Assembly (NCBI GenBank): GCA_965215855.1
Contig: CBDCER010000003.1
Span: forward strand, 3,410,001-3,474,000
Direction: 5' to 3'
DNA: 64,000 bases
From: J027 sp965215855
GTDB taxonomy: Bacteria > Chloroflexota > Anaerolineae > Aggregatilineales > J027
Positions 1 to 7,819 of this stretch are shown here, piece after piece (position 1 is the first letter of the stretch; every line of letters starts with the position of its first letter). Below the pieces are notes generated by a model. The model made no database searches, was not told the DNA's origin, and saw only the letters and a list, made by a program, of their open reading frames with translations. Made by a program: the position numbers and the translations under genes.

Positions 1-641
1 TGACAGGTGTTATTTATCGCCACCCCTCGGTGCTGATGAAGATGGTCAACACACTGGATATTCTCTCCGGTGGTCGCGCTTATTTTGGCATTGGTGCGGC
101 ATGGTATGAAGACGAAGCAATCGGCTATGGGATACCGTATCCTTCAACCTCAGAGCGATTCGAGCATCTGGAGGACAATCTGCAACTGGCGAAGGCGCTC
201 TGGGCTGGTGATGAGACAGCGTTTGAGGGCCAGCATTTTTCTGCTCCGGCAATTACCAACAATCCCCGCCCACTCTCAAGGCCGCATCCACGCATCATGA
301 TTGGTGGTACTGGCCCAAAGAAGACGTTGCGAATGGTGGCCCAATATGCGGATGCCTGTAATATCTTTGATTGGGGAGGAGCAGAGACCATGCAAAAAGC
401 CCTCGACACCCTGAAGGGACACTGTGAGCGGTTGGGACGCGATTACGATGCAATCGAGAAGACATCGCTGGGCACGGTGCATCTTTCTGGGGATGATACG
501 GTTGATGGTGTTATCAGCCGTCTCAAGGGACTCGCTGAGATGGGCTTCACCCACGCGATATTCAATATGCCGGATGTTTATGAGATTACACCGCTGGAAA
601 CTTTTGCAAAGGAAATCATCCCGGTGGCAGCCGGACTCTAG
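1..641 (+). CDS. LLM-class F420-dependent oxidoreductase, 5'-truncated by window edge
   Basis: This is the C-terminal part of a luciferase-like flavin/F420 oxidoreductase. The reading frame is open from base 3, so the true start lies before the window. The visible protein begins TGVIYRHPSVLMKM and continues into DILSGGRAYFGIGAAW, the typical strand and helix of the family's TIM barrel. A later IMIGGTGPKKTLRMVAQYAD stretch is the usual cofactor-phosphate region. Family members reduce or oxidise small organic substrates with F420 or FMN. The substrate cannot be told from sequence. A terminator-like hairpin follows the stop codon. The family call is secure. The choice of F420 over FMN is inferred from resemblance only. 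Confidence 0.85.
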   Translation, partial: TGVIYRHPSVLMKMVNTLDILSGGRAYFGIGAAWYEDEAIGYGIPYPSTSERFEHLEDNLQLAKALWAGDETAFEGQHFSAPAITNNPRPLSRPHPRIMIGGTGPKKTLRMVAQYADACNIFDWGGAETMQKALDTLKGHCERLGRDYDAIEKTSLGTVHLSGDDTVDGVISRLKGLAEMGFTHAIFNMPDVYEITPLETFAKEIIPVAAGL

Positions 642-667
642 GTCGCCAATAGCTGTGGAAACAACGG

Positions 668-695
668 TGGCGGGTCACACAAAGCCCGCCATTTT
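668..695 (+). terminator. Rho-independent terminator after the oxidoreductase
   Basis: A 7-bp perfect stem (TGGCGGG / CCCGCCA) with a 10-nt loop is followed by TTTT. It lies 27 bases after the stop of the preceding + strand gene. Confidence 0.6.
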
Positions 696-746
696 GGTAT
701 TGAGGAGATTATGTTTCGGTTCCTTGATAAACCAACGTAGGTGGGG

Positions 747-778
747 AAAAAGAAAAGAGCAGGTTGGCTGACCTGCTC
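747..778 (-). terminator. Rho-independent terminator for the secreted protein gene
   Basis: Read on the - strand, an 8-bp perfect stem (GAGCAGGT / ACCTGCTC, 6-nt loop) is followed by TTTTCTTTTT. It sits 30 bases downstream of the stop of the - strand gene that ends at 809. Confidence 0.75.
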
Positions 779-808
779 AAGCGGAGGTTGGGGTGAGGTT
801 CCTTTCTT

Positions 809-1648
809 CTAGATTTCAGGCTCGTAGCTATCGACCCCGCAGAAGCTCACCAGTTCGTCCAGTGTGGGGTTGCTGGTGGGCCAGCCATCGGGGTTGGGCC
901 ATCCGGCGGGTGGGCCGTAGCTGGGCACTTCGTTGCCGATGGGGCTGGCGTAGTCGGAGATGCAGATTGCGTTCTTCAATGAGCTACGCTGCATGTCGGA
1001 CAGTTCGATCAAGTCGCCGTCCAGGCTCAGGATGTAGCGTTTGACCTGATATTCGCGACCTGGTGCCCAGTGGTGTGCATCTTCTAGCGTCGTGCCGCGA
1101 GCGCGGTCGCCACCCTGACCGTAGGTCTCATACTGATATTCTTGCCAGGAGTGTCCCGTTTCCTCGATGTAGGTCGCCAGCATGTCGTCGCCGCTGCGGG
1201 GCAACTCGCTGCCATCTTCCTGGCGGGTGGTGAAGAAGCTGGGGCCGAAGCGAACTTTGTTTTCCATGGCCCAGAACGCGGCGGCGCAGGCTTCGGGATC
1301 GAAGGCGGTGCGGCTGGTGCAGGCTTCTGGCAGTTCGTCGTAGTCCACCACCGCGCCTCGGAATGCGCGCTGCATGTAAGGATCGTAGGCGATGGCGTCG
1401 CCGGGAGCGGCTGCGAAGTTGCCCAGTGCATAGGCCAGTTCGGCTATCTGCTCAACGGCTTGCTGACCCTGGTTGTCTTCGACCAGTGCGATCAAGGCTG
1501 ACACATTGACATCGGCCAGTCCGGGGCCGGTGGCCCAGGCTTGTCCATTGGCTCCAGCCAGTTGATCGACCAAGGTCGTCAGGATGAAGAGTGTTGCCAG
1601 GATATTGAGTGCTAATTTCTTGCTTCGGGTCAGATTTTGGTTGAACAT
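809..1648 (-). CDS. Secreted protein of unknown function
   Basis: This encodes a 279-residue protein I cannot assign. The start at 1648 is preferred over an ATG 18 bases upstream because a GGAGG sits about 7 bases before it. The N-terminus has a basic stretch (TRSKKLA) then a hydrophobic segment ending near GANGQAWA, consistent with a Sec signal peptide. The mature part has cysteines (EACTS, PEACAA, NAICIS, SFCGV) that could form disulfides. A stretch EETGHSWQEYQYET resembles the zinc-protease pattern HExxHxWQ with the first His replaced, so any protease activity is doubtful. The C-terminus is Pro/Gly/Trp-rich. The gene stands alone between its own terminator and a repeat-bearing upstream region. 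Confidence 0.7.
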   Translation of the reverse strand: MFNQNLTRSKKLALNILATLFILTTLVDQLAGANGQAWATGPGLADVNVSALIALVEDNQGQQAVEQIAELAYALGNFAAAPGDAIAYDPYMQRAFRGAVVDYDELPEACTSRTAFDPEACAAAFWAMENKVRFGPSFFTTRQEDGSELPRSGDDMLATYIEETGHSWQEYQYETYGQGGDRARGTTLEDAHHWAPGREYQVKRYILSLDGDLIELSDMQRSSLKNAICISDYASPIGNEVPSYGPPAGWPNPDGWPTSNPTLDELVSFCGVDSYEPEI

Positions 1649-1714
1649 GATAGCCTCCGCTTTCAAACTGTTGAATACAGCTTAAGAAAAGGGCATTCGG
1701 CTATCGTGCGAGGC

Positions 1715-1746
1715 TTCGAGGGGAATCGTTCGAGATACGTTCGAGA
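1715..1746. promoter_or_regulatory. Three TTCGAG repeats upstream of the secreted protein gene
   Basis: TTCGAG occurs at 1715-1720, 1729-1734 and 1740-1745. The last two sit in a longer CGTTCGAGA direct repeat with 11-base spacing, about one helical turn. They lie 67-98 bases upstream of the start at 1648. This could be an operator. No binding protein is known. Confidence 0.3.
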
Positions 1747-1804
1747 ATGAAAAGGGTGTCAAATGGTGGGTATTAAAAGTGGGGGGATTGGCTTATAAAT
1801 AGCG

Positions 1805-1830
1805 ACGGACAGGCCAACACACCTGTCCGT
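1805..1830 (-). terminator. Hairpin after the MBL-rhodanese gene
   Basis: A 9-bp perfect stem (ACGGACAGG / CCTGTCCGT) lies 37 bases past the stop of the - strand gene ending at 1867. The following - strand bases are only weakly T-rich, so it may be a factor-assisted terminator or 3'-end stabiliser. Confidence 0.5.
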
Positions 1831-1866
1831 ATATCAAATTCTTGCGAATTTTTCTATTCGGTGAAA

Positions 1867-3270
1867 TTATGCCTGTGCTGGCTGCTGGCGCTCGACAGAA
1901 TACCCGGCTTCTTCCCAGGTTTCGATGCCACCGATCAGATTGACCACGTTCGAAAGGCCATGCTTTTGCAGGACGGTGGTCGCAATGTGAGAGCGGACGC
2001 CGGAGGTGCAATGCAGCACGATGGGTTTGTCCGTTGCCAGGCGCTCCAATTGTTGCGGCAGATAGCCCATCGGGATATGCACCGCGCCTGGGATGCGGCT
2101 TTCCTCATGTTCCGTCCAATTCCGCACATCCACAATCTGCACGGAATCGCGTTTCTGTGCCAGTTCATCGGCACACATCTGCGTCAGTTGCTGCTGGTTG
2201 GACAGGGTCGCCGGATCGAAGTAGCCGCCGATGTTGTCTACGCCAATGGCATACAACATCCGCAGAATGGTGTTGAGTTCTTCAGGCGGTGTGATGAGAT
2301 AGACCAGCTTCGCGTAGTCATGATACCAACCCACATAGGTATTAAACTCACTTTCGCCTGGAATACTGACCACACCCGACACGTACCCATCCGCAAAGGC
2401 TTCCTGGCGACGGGTATCAATCACCAATTCACCTTTCCCAAGCAATTCCGACAATGCTTCAGGCCGCAGTTGCTCTGGCACTCCCAAGTGACCGAGCAAC
2501 GCTGGGCCGATCTTGTTGACCTTCTTCATCTGCGCGAAATAGAAGGGTGGTTCCGGCTGCCGATCCAGCAGCCACTCGACAAACGTATCTTCATCCTCGA
2601 AGCCAAACGCTGGATTGAAGCGTTTTTCGTAGCCCAATGTTGTCGAGGGCAAGGCTCCCAACGATTTACCGCAGGCACTCCCCGCACCGTGCCCCGGCCA
2701 AACCTGCAAATAGTCCGGCATGTCGAGTAGTTTCTGCATATTATGGAATTGCTGGCGTGCGCCGACTTCCATCGTGCCTGCAATACCAGCAGCTTTCTCC
2801 AGCAAATCGGGCCGCCCGATGGCTCCGACAAACAGACAATCACCTGTGAACAATCCCATCGCCCCACTGGCTCCGGCGGTGTCGGTGATCTGGAAGATGA
2901 TATGCTCTGGGGTATGGCCGGGCGTGGCAATGACATCCACCCGTACCGCACCAACCATCCAGTTGTCGCCATCTTTCACCAGAACGGTGTTTTCATCAAC
3001 GAACTGGTATTTCCAATCAGCATCACCCATATCACTGAGATATAGCGTTGCGCCAGTTTGCGCGGCTAACTCACGGCTGCCACTTACATAGTCGGCATGG
3101 ATGTGGGTTTCGGTGACATGCGTGATTTGCAGACCTTCTTTTTCAGCAGCTTCCAGGTAGGGGGCGATGTCGCGCCCGGCATCAATGACCAGAGCTGTGC
3201 CCGCGCCAGGGCAGCCCACCAGATATGACGCCTGGGCCAGTTTCTCGTCGTAGAAATATTTCAACAACAT
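1867..3270 (-). CDS. MBL-fold hydrolase with two rhodanese domains (persulfide dioxygenase-like)
   Basis: A 467-residue cytoplasmic protein. Residues 1 to about 230 form a metallo-beta-lactamase domain with the metal motifs THIHADYVSG, TPGHTPEH, FTGDCLFVGAIGRPDL and WPGHGAGS, as in ETHE1-like sulfur dioxygenases. Two rhodanese domains follow. The first (about 262-355) has no Cys at its expected active loop and looks inactive. The second (about 365-460) carries HCTSGVRSH, with the catalytic Cys. The architecture matches CstB-type and related proteins that oxidise or transfer persulfide sulfur. The likely role is detoxification or use of reactive sulfur species. The gene is monocistronic as far as can be seen. 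Confidence 0.88.
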   Translation of the reverse strand: MLLKYFYDEKLAQASYLVGCPGAGTALVIDAGRDIAPYLEAAEKEGLQITHVTETHIHADYVSGSRELAAQTGATLYLSDMGDADWKYQFVDENTVLVKDGDNWMVGAVRVDVIATPGHTPEHIIFQITDTAGASGAMGLFTGDCLFVGAIGRPDLLEKAAGIAGTMEVGARQQFHNMQKLLDMPDYLQVWPGHGAGSACGKSLGALPSTTLGYEKRFNPAFGFEDEDTFVEWLLDRQPEPPFYFAQMKKVNKIGPALLGHLGVPEQLRPEALSELLGKGELVIDTRRQEAFADGYVSGVVSIPGESEFNTYVGWYHDYAKLVYLITPPEELNTILRMLYAIGVDNIGGYFDPATLSNQQQLTQMCADELAQKRDSVQIVDVRNWTEHEESRIPGAVHIPMGYLPQQLERLATDKPIVLHCTSGVRSHIATTVLQKHGLSNVVNLIGGIETWEEAGYSVERQQPAQA

Positions 3271-3410
3271 GATATGTTCCTATCCCTTTGGATTCTCAAG
3301 TTTCGTCTCGTTCGCTACGGGTACTGTGAGAATTTCGCAATACTTCAGCTTGAATTTTGAATTTGCGCTATGATAAGAGCGTACTTGTCGAAGTTCAAGG
3401 TATTTTGTCT

Positions 3411-3911
3411 ATGAATACACCCTTTCGTTCCAGACCCCATATCCGGCCCAAGCCTGATGACGAGGACAATCAGCAGATTGTCGAAGGCATCATCGCTGAA
3501 GATCATGCGCTGGTTCCAGTTGATCTTCCCCCAGAGGAGGAGGCACCACGACGACGTAGGCGGCGTCCACGAGTGGCAAATCCTGGCTTGTTGATTCTGG
3601 CGTTGGGTTTAATGGTGGCTGGTGTGTTTTTTACGATGATGAATGTTGATGCGCTCTCGGATCAGGTGTTGGAAGACTGGCCGTTTGTGACGCTCGGTTT
3701 GGCGGTGTTGTGGTGCTTAATCGCCCTGGTGCGGCGCGATGCAACAGCGTTTTTGGGCGGCGCAGCTATCATCGGATTGAGTGTGAGCTTGTTGCTGGAT
3801 ACCCAGGATGTGGGCGCTTCGTTTGAGGAGACGGTGGTCGGTTCCATTCTCATTGTGTTGGGTCTGGCAATTGTGGTGCGTGGTGTGTTGCTGCGCTCGA
3901 CACCAGCGTGA
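3411..3911 (+). CDS. Small four-helix membrane protein, unknown
   Basis: A 166-residue protein. The ATG at 3411 is chosen over a TTG 54 bases upstream, which has no clear ribosome site. A charged N-terminal tail of about 50 residues ends in an Arg-rich patch (PRRRRRRPRV). About four hydrophobic segments follow (PGLLILALGLMVAGVFF; VTLGLAVLWCLIALV; AFLGGAAIIGLSVSLLL; VVGSILIVLGLAIVV). The Arg patch next to the first helix predicts a cytoplasmic N-terminus. It lies 17 bases before the molybdenum enzyme gene and may be co-transcribed with it. Family not recognised. Confidence 0.7.
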   Translation: MNTPFRSRPHIRPKPDDEDNQQIVEGIIAEDHALVPVDLPPEEEAPRRRRRRPRVANPGLLILALGLMVAGVFFTMMNVDALSDQVLEDWPFVTLGLAVLWCLIALVRRDATAFLGGAAIIGLSVSLLLDTQDVGASFEETVVGSILIVLGLAIVVRGVLLRSTPA

Positions 3912-3928
3912 TTCAGGTTATTTGAACT

Positions 3929-5017
3929 ATGCCTAAACTATCTCGACGCGATTTTCTGTTGATCGTCACCGGTTCAGCAACCGCGACCTCTTTGGCAGGT
4001 TGTCGTCCGGATGATGCACAGCCGTCGCCAACGCTCTATGCGCCAGGACAGGTCGTGCCCACTAGCGAGACCAATATCCAGGGACAGGCCATTCGACCGG
4101 ATGCGCGTCATGGCCGTGTCACCTACGACCAGATGCGAGTCACGGATAACCAATATTTCTACGCGCAGTCTTATGGCGATGTTGAAGCCCCGACGCATGA
4201 CGAGGTGTTAACTGACTGGGCACTGACGATTGATGGCCTGGTCGATCAACCGCTGACCCTGACGTATGAAGCTCTGCGCCAATTGCCCGAAATTGAGTCG
4301 ATGCGGACACTGGAGTGTATCGGTAATCCGGTGGGGGGGAGTTTGATCGGGAATGCAGTGTGGAGTGGCTTCGCACTGCAGCCTTTGTTAGATCAGGCTG
4401 GCATCAAATCATCGGCGACCCGCGCTCGATTTTATGCTACCGATGGCTATTCGACTGCTGTTGACCTGGAATGGATTATGCAGCCCGATGTGTTGATGGC
4501 CTATAAAATGAACGGCCAGCTTTTGCCTCGTGAACATGGCTATCCTCTGCGGATTTTGATGCCGGGGTTGTATGGTCAGAAGATGCCGAAGTGGATCGAG
4601 CGTATTGAATTCATTGACCACCCATATCAGGGTTATTGGGAAAGTCGCGGTTGGTCGGACACCGCCAGTGTTCAGACCAATAGCATCATCCATACGCCGC
4701 CGCATCAATCTAAGATCGAGGGTCGGGCCGCTATCCAGGGCGTGGCATTTGCCGGCGTGCGGTTGATTACGGCGGTAGATGTGCGGGTGGACGGTGGCGA
4801 TTGGATGCCTGCGACGCTGACGCAGGGCGAGACATCAATGGCTTGGACGCAGTGGTATGTGTTATGGACACCACCAGCAGCGGGAACCTACGAAATCGAG
4901 GTACGTGCCACCGACGACACTGGCTTTTCGCAGCAAACTGAGGCAGGTGGCGCTTTTGGCAACGCCAAACCACGCGGCACGAATGCCATTCATCGTATCG
5001 TTATCGAGCGTGTTTGA
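3929..5017 (+). CDS. Tat-exported molybdopterin oxidoreductase, sulfite oxidase/MsrP family
   Basis: A 362-residue exported enzyme. The N-terminus SRRDFLLIVTG is a twin-arginine signal (R6, R7). SLAGC at 21-25 is a plausible lipobox, so it may be a lipoprotein. The molybdopterin domain contains LTIDGLVDQP and MRTLECIGNPVGG. Cys130 is the expected molybdenum ligand. HGYPLRILMPGLYGQKMPKW is the typical cofactor-binding stretch. The C-terminal third (about 255-362, VDVRVDGGDW to VRATDDTGFSQ) is the Ig-like Mo-co dimerisation domain found in sulfite oxidases. The next gene, a multihaem cytochrome, overlaps its end by 35 bases, so the two are probably a functional pair. Substrate unknown. Confidence 0.9.
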   Translation: MPKLSRRDFLLIVTGSATATSLAGCRPDDAQPSPTLYAPGQVVPTSETNIQGQAIRPDARHGRVTYDQMRVTDNQYFYAQSYGDVEAPTHDEVLTDWALTIDGLVDQPLTLTYEALRQLPEIESMRTLECIGNPVGGSLIGNAVWSGFALQPLLDQAGIKSSATRARFYATDGYSTAVDLEWIMQPDVLMAYKMNGQLLPREHGYPLRILMPGLYGQKMPKWIERIEFIDHPYQGYWESRGWSDTASVQTNSIIHTPPHQSKIEGRAAIQGVAFAGVRLITAVDVRVDGGDWMPATLTQGETSMAWTQWYVLWTPPAAGTYEIEVRATDDTGFSQQTEAGGAFGNAKPRGTNAIHRIVIERV

Positions 5018-5780
5018 TTCCGGCATTCGGCGTTGGCTTGGCCCATTACGGCGGCTATCGCGGCGGAGTGCATTGTTGTTGCTGGGTGCTATGCTGGTGT
5101 TGATTGGGGCCGGGGCAGCGTATGGTGGCACGCGCCTGGAGGAAAATGATCGGTTCTGCGCCACCTGTCATCTGGCAGCGGAACGCACCTACTACAATCG
5201 CGCTCAAATGGCTCTGGATCAGCAGGAGCCGGTTGATTTGGCTTCGTACCATTATCGCATCACCTGGGATGATCCACAGATTGATGATTTTCGTTGTATC
5301 GACTGTCATCGGGGTCGCCAGACGATCTGGCAACGGGCCGCCACATTGGGAATCGGCATCTACGATGCGTTGATATACCTGACGGGTGGTGGTGATTCGG
5401 CTGCTGTTGAAGCGGGGAAATTGAAACGCACTACGTCATTGGTCGAAGAATCGTGTATTGCCTGTCATGCAGCGGAATTGGTCACGCTGGGGTTCAATAA
5501 TCACTACCACAACTATTTGCCAGCGGCGGAGAAAGCCTTCGATTGGACGGGTAATCTGTCAGTGGAGGCCGGAACCGAATTTGACCAGGAACGAGCTTTA
5601 CTACTGAATGGTGTTCAGGCAAAAGAAACTACCGTCACTTGTTTCGCCTGTCACCAGGCGCATGTGACGGTAGTGGGCGGTCATCGCGTGCAATTCATTC
5701 AAGGCGAGGCGATGAATCAGAGCTGCACGTGCTGTCATCTTGACAATGATTTGGAAATAGATTTAATCTCTGAGTCCTGA
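4983..5780 (+). CDS. Membrane-anchored multihaem cytochrome c (five CxxCH motifs)
   Basis: A 265-residue protein. The ATG at 4983 gives a short basic N-terminus before the membrane anchor (ALLLLGAMLVLIGAGAAYGG). A GTG at 5010 is a possible alternative. Five haem c attachment motifs follow: CATCH, CIDCH, CIACH, CFACH and CTCCH. The layout (one anchor, then haems outside) resembles NapC/NirT-type quinol-linked cytochromes, though it is not a clean match. It overlaps the upstream Tat-exported molybdenum enzyme, so it probably links that enzyme to the quinone pool. CTCCH has an extra Cys inside the motif. It still fits CxxCH. Confidence 0.85.
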   Translation: MPFIVSLSSVFDSGIRRWLGPLRRLSRRSALLLLGAMLVLIGAGAAYGGTRLEENDRFCATCHLAAERTYYNRAQMALDQQEPVDLASYHYRITWDDPQIDDFRCIDCHRGRQTIWQRAATLGIGIYDALIYLTGGGDSAAVEAGKLKRTTSLVEESCIACHAAELVTLGFNNHYHNYLPAAEKAFDWTGNLSVEAGTEFDQERALLLNGVQAKETTVTCFACHQAHVTVVGGHRVQFIQGEAMNQSCTCCHLDNDLEIDLISES

Positions 5781-5824
5781 TGCGATAATCATGCAATTTC
5801 TGAGGATGTTTTGGCGGTTCGGTG

Positions 5825-5855
5825 TGTAGGGGAGGGTCTCAGACCCTCCCCTACA
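5825..5855. repeat. Perfect 31-bp palindrome
   Basis: TGTAGGGGAGGGTCT and its exact reverse complement are separated by a single C. It lies between a + strand gene and the next + strand gene. It has no T-tract, so it is not a standard terminator. It resembles the extragenic palindromes dispersed through some Chloroflexota genomes (from memory). Confidence 0.85.
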
Positions 5856-5902
5856 GCATGTGACCAACGCCAGACATCTCTCTGTGCTGAGGTGAACGGT
5901 TC

Positions 5903-7813
5903 ATGCGAAAGTGGATTTCCGGCTTTACTGCAATCTTCCTGATACTGCTGGCATTTGATATTGTCCCACAGTTGCGGGGTGGGTGGGGGTGGCAGTGGCC
6001 GTATCAGGAACCAGCAGAATGGACGCCAGTTATCCTGCTTGTGGTGTTACTGGCGATCTACCTCGCGGGGGTCTATGTGATTCGCACGCGATTCCAGCAT
6101 ACAGCCCTAGCATTGCTGTGGAGCATTGTCGCTGGTTTAGGGTTGGGTCTGGGTGTGCAGAATGTCCGTGATGATCCGTTGTTCATGCTGTTTTCGCATA
6201 CAGTGTCGCCAGTCCAGACCGGAGCCAGCACCGTCGCCGTGCAGTTCATGGCAGAAGATGGCGTGGAGGAGACGCTGGGGCAATGGCCGGATGTGATGGT
6301 TGAAGCCAAAGCGAAAACCATCACGCATTTCACCACCAGCCCGCCCGGCCAGGCGTTGATCCATCATTGGCTTGCAGAAACGACTGATTCACTTGGTGCC
6401 ATTTCACGTCCGGTGAGCATGGCGCTGCGTCCCTATCAATGCAGCACATTGCCTGTGATGCAATACGAGCGGGGTGAGATGGTCAGCGCCGGATGGGGGA
6501 TGCTGATGCCGTTGTGGGCGGCGTTGGCCGTGATCCCGCTGTTTTTTGCTGCGCGGGTGCTGACTGAGGATGCGGATACTGCTGTGCGCGTGGCCCAGTG
6601 GTGGCCGCTTGTGCCCTCGCTGCTGCTATTCGCACCTACCTGGAGTACGTTTTATCCGGTGTTAGTGACGGCGGCATTGGCGTTCTTGATCGCCGGTTTG
6701 AAGCGGCGGTGTTGGTATTATTGGTTTATATCTGGCTTCTGGATGTCGATTGCCACGTTTTTGAACTTCGCGGTGTTGCCGGTGTTGGCGTTTCTGGGCT
6801 TTGTGACGTTGGGATATTGGTTTTTCATCGCTCGTCAAACGGGGACGACGTGGCGTTGGCCGGTGTGGGTGGGGATGTGTTTTGCGGGCGGCCTCAGCAT
6901 AATCTGGATTGTGTTTGGCCTGTATAGCGGCAATACCCCGCTGGATATATTGCAGGTGTCATTCGATCAACATCTGGATATTGAGCGCAATTACTTTGTC
7001 TGGCTGGTGTTGCATCCTTACGATCTATTGATGTTTGCGGGATGGCCGCTGGCGGCACTGGGCCTCTGGGGATTGTGGCGGGCGGTTCGCCATTTACAGC
7101 GGCACGAATCGCTCACGATGCTTGATATTTTGGCGTTATCGCTCGTATTGACCATTGTATCGCTGGATTTGAGTGGCATTACACGCGGTGAGTCGGCACG
7201 GATCTGGCTATTTTTCGTGCCACTGGTGTTGCTGGTGGGTGCTGAGGCGCTGAAACGTGCGCCGCAGTGGGATATGCCGCTACTGGTCATGCAAGCCGCC
7301 TCAGTCGCCGTAATGGGAGCTGTGTTGCCAGTTGTGGCGTTTGATATGAACCCGCGCCCTGATGGTCCCCGCACCGATGTGCCTTATCTGGATTTTGCTG
7401 AGTTTTCGCCAGTGAATGCCGATTTTTACAGCAAGCAGTATGACGGGCGCTTCCAATTGGTCGCCTACCGTTTTGTGGCAGACCCGACACAGCAACAACT
7501 GACGATTGAGTTGCAGTGGTTGGGAGACGCCCCGACTGAGCGGCCCTATCTGTTTGAATTCGTGGCCTATGCCACGAATGATATTGATGGAGAGATTGTG
7601 TCGGAGCCGTTCCGATGGTATCCGCAAAACGGCAACTATCTGACAACATGCTGGCAATCAGATGAGTACATTCATGATGTGGTTGTGATGCCGCTGCCGC
7701 CGGTATCACAACCTGTGGTGTGGGATTTGTTCCTCCAGGTTTATGATGAGCGTACCGGCGACAGAGCGGTTGCCGACGTGCCTGTAAATCTGGGGCCGAT
7801 TCCGTACCCCTGA
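5903..7813 (+). CDS. Large polytopic membrane protein, glycosyltransferase-like
   Basis: A 636-residue protein with many membrane helices from residue 5 to about 490 and a soluble C-terminal domain of about 130 residues. The body has the look of a GT-C (ArnT/PMT-like) transferase: a large non-cytoplasmic loop early (about 90-190), then clustered helices. The diagnostic acidic motif of the family is not evident, so function is uncertain. The C-terminal domain (from YDGRFQLVAYRF) is beta-rich and of the same type as that on the glycosyltransferase encoded at 40804-42657. It probably faces outside. The gene is transcribed toward the next gene, leaving 6 bases between stops. Confidence 0.6.
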   Translation: MRKWISGFTAIFLILLAFDIVPQLRGGWGWQWPYQEPAEWTPVILLVVLLAIYLAGVYVIRTRFQHTALALLWSIVAGLGLGLGVQNVRDDPLFMLFSHTVSPVQTGASTVAVQFMAEDGVEETLGQWPDVMVEAKAKTITHFTTSPPGQALIHHWLAETTDSLGAISRPVSMALRPYQCSTLPVMQYERGEMVSAGWGMLMPLWAALAVIPLFFAARVLTEDADTAVRVAQWWPLVPSLLLFAPTWSTFYPVLVTAALAFLIAGLKRRCWYYWFISGFWMSIATFLNFAVLPVLAFLGFVTLGYWFFIARQTGTTWRWPVWVGMCFAGGLSIIWIVFGLYSGNTPLDILQVSFDQHLDIERNYFVWLVLHPYDLLMFAGWPLAALGLWGLWRAVRHLQRHESLTMLDILALSLVLTIVSLDLSGITRGESARIWLFFVPLVLLVGAEALKRAPQWDMPLLVMQAASVAVMGAVLPVVAFDMNPRPDGPRTDVPYLDFAEFSPVNADFYSKQYDGRFQLVAYRFVADPTQQQLTIELQWLGDAPTERPYLFEFVAYATNDIDGEIVSEPFRWYPQNGNYLTTCWQSDEYIHDVVVMPLPPVSQPVVWDLFLQVYDERTGDRAVADVPVNLGPIPYP

Positions 7814-7819
7814 GCCTAC

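Noticed and set aside
1142..1501. Open frame of 119 codons on the + strand
   Set aside because: It lies fully inside the secreted protein gene on the other strand and has no ribosome site or family pattern.
1861..2730. Long + strand open frame of 289 codons
   Set aside because: It is antisense to the MBL-rhodanese gene, whose motifs are clear. Length arises from GC-biased codons.
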